Made by a program: the position numbers and the translations under genes
Notes under the pieces: model-generated
Database searches by the model: none
Told to the model about the DNA's origin: nothing
The model's input: the letters and a program-made list of their open reading frames with translations, nothing else
In this document: positions 38,301 through 50,300 of the stretch, one piece after another
How positions within the stretch are numbered: position 1 is the first letter of the stretch
Layout of the letters: each line of letters opens with the position of its first letter
Assembly (NCBI RefSeq): GCF_032854445.1
Contig: NC_088304.1
Coordinates: 11,297,704 to 11,357,703, forward strand
Length of the DNA stretch: 60,000 nucleotides
DNA from: Liolophura sinensis
Taxonomy: Eukaryota; Mollusca; Polyplacophora; Chitonida; Chitonidae
Direction of reading: 5' to 3'

Positions 38301-41300
38301 TAAAATAAACTGAAGCTTTTAATAGTGTCAGGATGTTTGTCAGTCACCCGAAAAATTGATTTATTTATTTTATTTGATTGATGTTTTACGCCGTACTCAA
38401 GACTATTTCACTTATACGGCTGCGACCAGCATTATGGTGGAAGGAAACCGGGCAAAGCCCAGAGGAAACCCTCGACCATCCACAGGTTACTGCTAGACCC
38501 TCCCACATACCCTGAAAAATTGAGATTTCTTTTTAAAAGAATTGGTAGTATTTTTTGCCACGTTTGTTTAATGTGTTGAAAGTTCATGGTGCTGCCTGCA
38601 TTAGCATGATACTGTTGCGCATGTTCGTTTTATTTATGTCAAGTATTGTTGTTTTCTGCCCACAGGCTGCTGATGATACAGCTCGTGCTGTGATGAGTAA
38701 ACTGTCTGCTCATGGAGTGAAGTTGGTCCTACCCTCCCTACTTAAGGGCCTGGAAGAAGACGCCTGGAGAACTAAGTCAGGTGAGGGGTGCAGGGTTGAA
38801 GGTTGGCTAGGGGGTGGTGGAAAGTTCAGATTGAACATGGAGAAGTCTGTGTCCCAGAACAAAGTGTGGACAGGATCCAATTGAAATGAATTACTTTCTA
38901 TTTATTTCATCATTTTAAAGCTTTTGAACATAACCTATTTTCTGTTCAGGAAATCATTATTGGGGAGGCCTCCATGGCAGAGGTGGTTAGCATGCCAGCA
39001 CGGCCCAATGACCCAGGAACCTCGCACTAATGTGGTCACTGTGAAAGTCCAGCTCATGTTGGCTTCCTCTCCAGTCACCTCCAGGGAAGGTGTGCCAGAA
39101 ACCTGTGGCCTCCGTCTTATAAGTGAATACTGTTGAGTGCAGCATAAAACACCAATCAAATAAATAAATCGTACATACACATACATGTATGTGCTTAGCA
39201 CATTATAAACACAGCGCAGATTCTGGTTTGTAGTCTACATGTAAACGTCTGTTATGGTATTACAGGCTCAGTGGAGTTGTTGGGGGCGATGGCATACTGT
39301 GCGCCCAAGCAGCTATCTGCATGTCTGCCCAGCATCGTTCCTAAGCTGACAGAGGTGCTGACAGACTCTCACCAAAAGGTACAGAAGGCTGGGGCACAGG
39401 CTCTAAAGCAGATTGGAGCCGTCATCAGGAACCCAGAGATTCAGGGTAAGACAAGACAAAGCTTTTGTAATAATATAGATCATTGTTAAAAATTTTATAT
39501 CTTTCTGGTACCAGTTCTGATTAGAAAATACCTGTGTATTCACATATGTTGTTTAGCAACAATCTCACCTGTTTGTTGATCCTGTTCATTTCTTTGAATA
39601 AAATATTGTTAAAAAAAAAAACGACATTGTAATAGAACAGTTCTGAATCACATAAGCATAGAATCATCAATTCATATGGTGTATGTGTACTATTCCAAAA
39701 AAAACTGCCACCACATGTATATATTAAATGAGTCGCAATATTCAGCATCTTCAATTAGATAAACTCTTTACATTTAAAGGTGAAGAAAACATGAAAATGA
39801 CAAAGTTCAGATGAAAGAGTGCGAAAAGTTATTCCTTAATGTGGTTTTCAATATTTTTGCCGATTTCTCCTTAAGGAGGAAAAGACACTTGAAAAAAATT
39901 TTTGTATGGTGGGTACTTGGGACCACCTTTTGGTGTTTATAGTCTTTGCTTAACAGTGTAATAAATGAGAATGTAACGCCATTTTAATAAATATTTTTTC
40001 AATAGAATTTGTTCTTTTCAGCTGACAAATGTATTAAACCTCAATTTGGATCATATTTATGTTTTTAATATGTTCATTAGTGTTATCATAATTTAGGTTA
40101 AATGTATATGTTTTGATATAAACAACAAATTTACATTCAAATAAATTTATTAGACATGCATCACTTCCTTTTTTAGAACAACGCTAAATACAAAAAGTTG
40201 GTCCCTAATATCCACCATACAAAAATATTTTCAAAAACCCTTTTCTCTTGAAAACAAAAAAAATCCCCAAAAATATTAAAGACCATATTTGCAAATAAGT
40301 TTAGACGCTCTTTCATCTGAGTTTGGCATCGCTTTTATGTTTTTATGAGAGATTTGATGAAAACAATTTACGGACAAGCCTTCGATGTGATTTAACCATT
40401 AATGAAATGTATGTTCACTGACTTACTAGTCTAAATACAAGTTTCAGAATGCAAAGTACCTGTAGGGTATTGATGTGTTTTGTCGATAATAGAGACATGC
40501 TATAAAAAGTCTTAACTGCATGTATTCCTCATTTATTCGCATTTCTATCATCGTGTTTTTTTTGTGAAGTACCAACTGAAATATGCTGAGATGTCCCATA
40601 CTGTCTCTAGTAGTAGATTAATGGAAATCCAGTATACTGTAATTCTTCAACCTTTTTGGGTGTTTCCAAGGTGTTTATTCAAGCATATTCTGAAGGCAGT
40701 ATTCTGTGTAGGCTGATAAAGTCTTTGTGAAGTCCTGAAATGGGACAGCCAAACCAGTGTAGTTTTGCCACCAAAATCAAATTAAGAATATGCATAAATT
40801 ACACTGAAAGTTTTACTTTCACCATAGAGGACTTGAGGTTGAGGATTTACGGTAAGCCCTTTGTTGTAATATAACTTTTTTTTTGTCAATATTTAAGTGA
40901 ATTTAGCCCCAATCAAAATTTACCTGAGTTATTGACAAAAACATGCATGACTTTGTCTGCTCTGTGGCTGATTTATATTTATATTTAAAAATACAAGGAA
41001 CAAAAAAAAAAGTCAGCTTCCACATGAGGTGTAATTTGAAATCAGGCTTTGTTTGGAATTCGTCTTTTTTCAGCTATTTCCCCCATTCTGTTGGATGCCC
41101 TGCAGGAGCCCACAAAGAAAACCACGGTTTGTTTGCAGACTTTACTGGAGACAAAATTTGTTCATTTTATTGACGCGCCTTCCTTGGCATTGATCATGCC
41201 AGTTGTACAGAGAGCATTCCAGGATAGATCCACGGAGACAAGGAAGATGGCAGCCCAGATCATTGGAAACATGTACTCCCTAACTGATCAAAAGGTGGGG

Positions 41301-44300
41301 TCAGATGTTAGTGATGTGGAGCTGACACTGAATTAGCCTTTGGATGTTTTTTGTTTGTAAACAAGACAAAAAATGATCGTTACCAGCTGCAACACCAGTT
41401 GACACTCATGATCAGAAACAGGAAGACACCATTCTGAAGAACAAAAACATAGAACAACAATCCTCCTGTCCTCCTGTAGGGCTCACGTTGATTCCTTCAA
41501 GCCAGTTTTGACTTAAGTCAAAATTTAAAGTATGATTTTGGAGCTTATTTTTAAGCTCTGTTAATTAACATTTTGGCCACCTCATCAATGTTATCTTCTT
41601 AAGACAAATGTGTCAAACTTTTAACCTCCATGACCCAAAACTAAACACTGTGACAAAGCTTTACTTAGCATTTTTTTTTGGACTTAACTGAGAAATGTCT
41701 TTGTGGAATCGGCCCTGTTCTTTGCAGCTGATAGATGTACTTAGTTTACAACTTGCCACCGAGAAGGAGCTTCCATGGCTCAGTTGGCTATCACACTAGC
41801 GCAGTTTAATGACCCGGGAGTCTCTCACCAATGCATTCGCTGTGAGTTCAAGTCCAGCTCATGCTGGCTTCCTCTCCGCTCGTACGTGGGAAGGTCTGAC
41901 AGCAACCTGCATGTGTTCTTGGGTTTGCCCCGGGCTCTGACTGGTTTCCACCCACTATAAAGCAGGCCGCCGTCATATAAGTGAAATATTCTTGAGTACG
42001 GCGTGAAACACCAATCAAATAAATAAATAAATATGTCACCAAAATGTTTATGAGCCACATTGAAATACTTGTTCATCTACACCCGACTGGATAGTCCAGA
42101 TGAACTGTGCCATACTAAAATTCTTACAGTCATTATAAGTTAGTCAGTAAGAATCTTCCCCAAGTCACCTGTATGGTTTTCTGAGGGCACTTCATTTTCT
42201 TCCCACAATCCTGATTGTGATCATATCAGTGAGCCACATGCAGCACTGCTTGCTGGTTGAATTTTGACGTCATCTTAAATCAATAATTACTTAGATTTCT
42301 GTGTAAATGAAATGCTTAAAATTCTCTGTCATACTCTTTTTACAGTAATGTACTTGCATATACATCTTAAATTAGTTAAGACTTTATCAGCTGTAGATCA
42401 TTGTCAGTGGATAATTTTTCACTCCTATCCAACACAATCTCTCACGCAATCAGCCATCTTTACTCAGGACGGATATTGTGGATTATCATGATTTTTGTCA
42501 TCTGTAAACCAATAAGTTACTAGTTACTCTTTCTTTTGCTACTCCAAAGGACTTTCCCCCCATACTTTCCATCTTTGATCTGCGGACTGAAGACATCAGT
42601 GTACATATAAATTGATGACTAAATGTAGTCATGTAGTTAAGAGATAAACCAGTAAGTTACTAGCTACTCTTTCTTTCTTTTCCTACTCCAAAGGACTCCC
42701 CCCCCCCCCCCACTACTTTCCGTCTTTGATCTGCAGACTGAACAAATCAGTGTACATGTAAATTGATGACTAAATGTAGTCATGTAGTTAAGAGATAAAT
42801 CAATAAATTACTGGCTACATTTTGTCATACTGGCACTGATATCACAGTTGGTAAAGCGTCCACTTCGTTAACGGTAGATACAGGTTCAATCCTGAGTCGA
42901 GTCACACCTAAGACCTTCAAAGAGGAAGTTGTAACTTGGCGTTAAGCATGAAGGGGCAACTTACTTGCCTTCGGTAAGCCTTCTCGGTGAAGCAGCACTA
43001 GATAAAAGAGCGGTGGAAATCCATCCTGCAACAAGGAGGCACATTAAATGCACACTAAGGATTCCTTTGTTGTCATATGACTGAAAAATTGTTAAGTATG
43101 ATGTTAAACCCCAAGCACTCACTCACTCACTTATTGTTTTTCACCCCACAGGATCTGTCCCCTTACTTGCCATCTGTAATACCCGGGCTGAAACAGTCTC
43201 TACTTGACCCGGTGCCTGAGGTGAGGAGCGTGTCAGCCCGTGCCCCTGGGGGCTATGGTTAAGGGAATGGGGGAGGCCAGCTTTGATGACCTCCTACCCT
43301 GGCTTATGAAGATGCTGACGTCAGAATCCAGCTCTGTGGACAGGTCAGGTGCTGCTCAAGGTGAGTTGGATCTCTGTGACACAAATGTGAAAACTCACAA
43401 TGTAATGTTTCGTGTAGTCTAACATGAAGCTGCAGACCACTCAGCTTAGTGGACTGGTGTAGGGCTGCTCAAGGTGTGACACAAGTGTAAAGACTCCCAA
43501 TTTAACCTGTCTCGTGTAGTTTAACATAAAGTTTGATGGAGACGACTGAGGTTCGCCAATATAACATACATGTATATCAGAATACCTCCACAAAGGTTGT
43601 TGGTCAGCTCTTCAGACTTTTTAGAGGTTGCTCGAGGTGAGTTAGAATGGCTGTGACACAGGGTGACAATGAAGAATCCCAGTAAACATGTACCCTCTCT
43701 GATGTAGTCTTACATGAAGTTTACTGGAAGCCACACACACATATACCTTCACCAGTATCCCAAATACATGTATGCCACACATGGAAAAGTTTGCCAGTTT
43801 GACTTGGCAAGAGTTAATGGTGATTTCAGTTGTACATCAGTGCAGGAAGGGGTCAGTAATGGGCTGCCTCTGACTATCTTACTTCTCCTGCTGGTTGGGA
43901 CAGTAGCAGGGACAGCACTATTGGTTGTGTTGTTTTTTTGTATGTATAAATGTATATAGCTTCTCTTTCACACTACATGGTGCTTTATCTTGTTTTATAT
44001 ATATTGATGTATTTTTCGATTGGACCCTGAAGTACATATGTCCTATATATTTGTTTTCTGTGTGAAGGCCTTGGCAGTTTCATTGTAAATTGACCGAGCT
44101 ACCTTCGATAAATAAAGATATTGTTATTATTATATGCATGCGTTTGTTGTAATTTGCAGGATTGAGTGAAGTGATCGGTGGAATGGGTTTGGAGAAGTTG
44201 CAGAAGCTGATGCCAGACATCATTCAGACAGCTGAGCGTCCAGACATTGCCCCACACGTCCGTGATGGGTATATTATGATGTACATCTTTCTCCCGATCG

Positions 44301-47300
44301 TCTTCAACAATGACTTTGTGCCCTATGTGGGTCCTATTCTCCCCTCCATCCTTGTGGTGAGTCTTACTGTAATGGTTTCATGGGCAGGCCGACACTGTAT
44401 TACAAACACAAAATAACAAATTGGTGTCACCTAATTTGGAAAGATGTACCTGTACCTACATGTAACTCATGAATATGTATATGTAACTCATGAATATGTA
44501 TATGTAACTCATGAATATGTGTATGTAACTCATGAATATGTGTATGTAACTCATGAATATGTAACTCATGAATATGTATATGTAACTCATGAATTTGGTC
44601 ACTGCTGTTGCAGGCGCTGGCTGACGAGTCAGAGTTTGTGCGGGACACAAGCCCTGCGGGCTGGACAGCGAATCATCAGCATGTATTCGGCCACAGCTAT
44701 AGAACTGCTGCTCCCTGAGCTAGAGAGAGGGCTGTTTGATGATAACTGGAGGATTCGCTACAGCTCCGTACAGCTCCTCGGGGATCTCCTCTACAAGGTC
44801 TCGGGTAAGGTCAAGCACGGAATTTTTGGCTGCAAGAAACTGCCCCATTAGTTTCTCTGTTGGTCAGTTGGTTTTAATGATGGGTAGAATTTTATGACAT
44901 TATTATGAGCACAATTCAAAATAGATCTGACTCAGACGTGTTTTACCACATGACTTGTTAAGGTCGCCTTTAATTATAAGCTGTGAATTATGATGAAATT
45001 GGACATTTATCTTTGCCATAGGTGTCTCTGGTAAAATGACCACAGAAAGTGCTAACGAAGATGACAACTTTGGAACAGAAAGTTCACAACAGGTATGGTA
45101 ACCTCTGTATTTCATGGGTCCTGCAAATTTCATTTAAAGGAGTTAACATATAGGCGCAATATGTAGTCAAATATTTAAAAGTGGTTTTGTTTACAATTTT
45201 GTATTTGTTTGTGACTTGTTAGTCACATTTGTTAGTTTTGGTGCTGAAAATTACATATATGCTTATCCAGTTACATTATATGTGTTCCTACCTTCCAAAC
45301 AAACCTCGAGACACCTTATGAGAGGGGTAGGTCTATGAGAGTCAAGCGATTGGGTAACATATCCTTGGTCATTTGAAATGTCATATCCAATATTTAGAGC
45401 TGGAGGTTCAATAGACAGTTGGGAGCCTCCGTGGCTCAGTTGGTTACCGCGCTAGAGCAGCGTAATGACCCAGAAGCCTCTCACCAATGCAGTCGCTGTG
45501 AGTTCAAGTCCAGCTCAGGCTGGCTTCTTCTTTGATCATACGTGGGAAGGTCTGGCATCAACGTGCGGATGGTAGTGGGTTTCCTTTCACCATGATGCTG
45601 GCCATCATCATATAAGTGACATGTTCTTGAGTACAGCGTAAAACACCAATGAAATAAATAAATAAATAAATCAATAGACAGTTTGTGAGAATTTGCAATT
45701 TATTGTTACTTTTAGGCCATCCTGCGTTCGTTGGGGCAGGGCAGACGAGATCGAGTTTTGGCAGGTTTGTACATGGGAAGATCTGACACTGCTCTCATGG
45801 TGCGACAGTCCGCCCTACACGTCTGGAAAAATCATTGTCAGCAACACGCCACGCACACTGCGAGAAATCCTCGCACGTTGTTTGAGCTTCTCCTGGGTTG
45901 TTTGGCCAGTACAAGCTACGATAAACGACAAGTAAGATTTACATACTTTTGTTAGCCCCACTCAGCACCCTTAATGGTGGTACAAGACATCTGTCAGTTT
46001 TAAAGTTTTCAATTTTTTTTTTTCTGTTTTAAACGTTTTGTCGTGTTTAACTGAAACTTGGTACAGCTACATGGATCAGGTTTGAGTTTTAGGGGCCTTT
46101 GCATTTTTTTTTTCTTATTTTTTTTCTGACCAAAAATCACATGCGAATGGCCATGGGTTTCCCCATGCTCTGTTCGCTTTCCTCTCACCATTATGCTGGC
46201 CTGTGTCATATATGTGCAATATTCTTGAGTGCACAAGTACTGTAATTCTTCAACTTTTCACATGTTTGCAAGGTGTTTATTCAAGTATATTCCAAAGAGA
46301 CCTTCTTTGTAGGCTGACAAAAATTTTGCTTTTTAAGCCCTCAAACTAGCCGTTGCCTTTTTTCCATGCTGAAAGATTAGGGTACTAAATGAAACAAACA
46401 AATAAATAAAATTGAAGACATTTCTCTTGTCATGTCTGGTGAAATGTCTTAGTCTTTGATGATCATTTGTGGAGTACAGTCTCGTCTTCTCATACACACT
46501 GTACCAAAAGCTGAGGGTGGCTTTTATTTTGTCTGCCAAAAGTATAGTTTTCAGGAATTGTTCACATTCAGTTCGGTTGTTCATTGTTGTACTACTGTTT
46601 TCTGGCTTCCTGTCCTTTGAGAAGGCCTGTAAGCAACCTGCAGATGGTATTGACTTGCCACGCAGGCTCTGCTCAGATTCCTCCCACCATACTGCTGGCC
46701 TTCATCATATAAATATTCTTGAATATGGCGTAAAAAAAACCAATCAAACAAAATACCTGCATAACTACTGCTGTCCTAGGTTGCGGGGTAGGACCTTGGG
46801 TGACCTGGTTAAGAAGCTGGGTGAGAGGGTTCTTCTGAAATCAATCCCCATACTGGAAAGGGGCTTGATTCTGACCAGAAAGGACCAGAGACAGGGCGTG
46901 TGTATTGGACTAAGTGAGATCATGGCAGCAACCAACAGGGAACATGTAAGTATACCCAGGCAGGAGTAAGAAGATCTCTCAGGGAAACGAACTTTAGTGT
47001 TGAATTTGCCTGATTTACAGCAAATGTCCTAAAATTGCCCTTTATTTTTAATGGCAAATAAACACTTTTTGTGCTTAAGCTTACTTTTTTTCAAGTAGAG
47101 GATCATCTTATGTTCCAAACTATCCTCAAAACACCTTATTAAGACCATTAGAACTCTTAAACTGAGGAAAAAAAGTGCAACTTACATGTACAAATATACG
47201 TGTAATTATGAACGAAACTTAAATCATTTACAGTAATATTAACCAAAAATGTGTAAGAAGTAATAATTCTTTTATCTAGTTATTGTTGATCATTTTAGTA

Positions 47301-50300
47301 CAGTAAATATGGAAAAAGTTGAAATTTTGTACAAGTACTTAGTTTTTTGAGTCATTCTACAATCTGTCTGTACACTGTGCTGTTATGTTTGCATTAGGTG
47401 GACTGTCTTTGCGGACAGTCTGCTGCCGGCAGTCCAAAGGGCGCTCTGTGACCCACTTCCTGAGTACGCGAAGCTGCTGCTAAAACATTTGATAATCTCC
47501 ACGGCAACATTGGTCAGCGAGCTTTGGACGACATTCTCCCCGAACTGCTGAATAAACTGGTAAGTGATCATGAAGTCGGTAAGGGCACTGAGCAGTGAAT
47601 ACATGTACACATATACTAAGGACCTATTATTGATCCACACATAAGTAGTTTTCTTTTTCTTTATGCGACAACCCAGCTCCTAAATGCCTTTCAAAAAGCA
47701 GCAAGTTTGGAGACTCAGAATATGCTTTACACCTTTAGGATTTTAACTGAGTGATATTTGGTTTAAGCAGAATGTTTTGTTGCGCTCATTAAAATGTGCC
47801 AGACACAACCTTTGTGGCCAACAAATAGGCCTTAATTAATTTCGTTTTCTGCACCTGGATAAATTATGAGAAAGAAAAAGAGAGAAGGTTCCTTAATTAG
47901 CTAGTCAGAAAAAACTACTTGGCAATGTATTCATTTGCTCTACCTGTAATCTATTTCCAGGGAGATCCGTCACAATCAGAGTATGCTCTGGACGGCCTCA
48001 AGCAGGTGATGTCAGTGAAGAGTCGAGTGGTGCTTCCATACCTAGTCCCTCAGGTGTGTATTTCACCAGTAACATTGGTACATGGCTAGATTTGTCTTCT
48101 TGTAATTGTTAGAGTGTTGTCTTCTTGTAATTGTCAGAGTGATGTCTTCTTGTAATTGTCAGAGAGTTGTCTTGTTGTAATTGTCAGAGTGTTGTCTTCT
48201 TGTAATTGTCAGAGTGTTGTCTTCTTGTAATTGTCAAAGTGTTGGCTTCTTGTAATTGTCAGAGAGTTGTCTTATTGTAATTGTCAAAGTGTTGGCTTCT
48301 TGTAATTGTCAGAGTGTTGTCTTCTTGTAATTGTCAGTGTTGTCTTCTTGTAATTGTTAGTGTTGTCTTCTTGTAATTGTCAGAGTGTTGTCTTCTTGTA
48401 ATTGTTAGAGTGTTGTCTTCTTGTAATTGTCAGTGTTGTCTTATTGTAATTGTCAGAGAGTTGTCTTATTGTAATTGTCAGAGTGTTATCTTCTTGTAAT
48501 TGTCAGAGTGTTGTCTTCTTGTAATTGTCAAAGTGTTGGCTTCTTGTAATTGTCAAAATGTTGTCTTATTGTAATTGTGAAAGTGTTGTCTTATTGTAAT
48601 TGTCAAAGTGTTGTCTTATTGTAATTGTCAAAGTGTTGTCTTATTGTAATTGTGAAAGTGTTGTCTTATTGTAATTGTTTCTTTGTCCTCTTAGTACTTG
48701 CTCACTGGTACTTGAATTGTTGAGAAGTTTACATCCTGTCTCTGTGGAAGGAGTTTTCAAGACCTCTTTCATAATGGTCATTGTATTCACTCCACCATGA
48801 TAGGACACAAATCAAGATTACGTTTTGGGTCATTTCATCCATTTTCGATTGAATGATGTCTGTTTTTGTCCTGTTTTAGCAGGACAGTTTTTTAAAAATA
48901 GGTTGTTATTCTGAATTCAAACTTAATTACACATATAAATATTTGATCAAGTCACCACAAATATATTAAAAATGTCTTTCTGTCTTGTTCAGTTAACAGA
49001 GCCACCTGTGAACACGAGAGCACTGGCTCTTCTCTCTTCTGTGGCAGGAGAGTCTCTGTCCCGTCACCTGGGGAAGATCTTACCTGCTCTGTTACTGGCC
49101 CTGGGAAACAAGGCCCATGGCCCAGAGGAAGCTCAGGTATGAATATCATTTCTTCTGTAAAAAAACGGTCAGAATTTACAGGTGAAAAATCATGTTGAAA
49201 ATGTTTGTAGTCTTTTTGAAGTTCAGATTCAAAAATCTTTATACATGTTTGCAATGTGTTTTTTCCAGCATATTGTGAAGGTATTAATTTGTGTAGACTG
49301 ATAAAGTTATACTTTTTGTTAAGCCATGAAATTGGTCAATCTAACCAATGTAGTTTTGTTTTCAAAATCAAATTAAAAATGTGCATAAATTGCCCTGAAG
49401 GTTGCTCTTTCATATGTGAAAAGGTTGAGGAATTAGGTTGGTGCATACTTTTTTTCAACATGTCTGGAAGTCAAGCTTTTGGATTCAGGTGGGAATGAAA
49501 GTCCTGAACAATTTACAAAGAAAAGTATGTCTTCATAACTCTTCGGTCATATCAGTTAGTTATCTTTGTCCTTCTGTTATTTTGCTGTCAACCATGTTAT
49601 TGTAGGAGTTACAATATTGTCAGACGGTGGTGTTGGCGGTGACAGATGACGTCGGCGTTAGAACTGTCATTGAGGATCTTCTCACCGCGGCTACCAGCAC
49701 ACCATCCAACGAGAAATGTTACGCAGCTGTCACTATCCTTCACGCCTTCTGCCGACAAACCAAGGCAGACTACTCAGACTATGTGGCCATGCTGTTCCGC
49801 GGGCTCATCTCACTTTTCACCAAGACGGACAACAAGATTCTAGTTGCCAGCTGGAACTGTTTGGATGCTGTAACCAAGGTGACGATGGTCCCCTGAATGA
49901 AGGCAACTTGCATGAAACCCTGGCCCTGGGATCACGGAGCAATCTTAGACTTGTGTCAGAATTTCAATTGTTAAACTTTGTATATTCCTTTTTGTTACTT
50001 TAGCTGAAATTTGTTTTAAAGTACATGTGACGTACCCAGAATTTGCTTTGTCAAGCAAAACTTTCACCTTGTTACATAAGTCATTTGAAATTTTGACTTA
50101 AGTCTAAGATCACTTTGTGATCTCGGGGCCAGACCTATGCAGTCTACGTTAAGGGTCATTAAGCGGCTGGCAGTGTTCTTTCATGCAGTCTTACATGAAG
50201 TTTGCTTGAAACTCTTTGACTATCAGCAATAAGTGTCACGTGTGGAAAAATTTGCCAGTATACCTTGCCAAAGGTCAGAGGTTTATCTCTGATAATCTGG

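Noticed and set aside
42835-42915. Functional tRNA gene (good box A and box B)
   Set aside because: No cloverleaf with a proper acceptor stem follows, and the sequence continues into the family B SINE body.
46787-46791. Alternative acceptor at GGGGTAG to avoid the exon 40 frameshift
   Set aside because: Starting at the following G gives an immediate stop in the phase set by exon 39; the acceptor at 46779 with a +1 indel fits homology and exon length.
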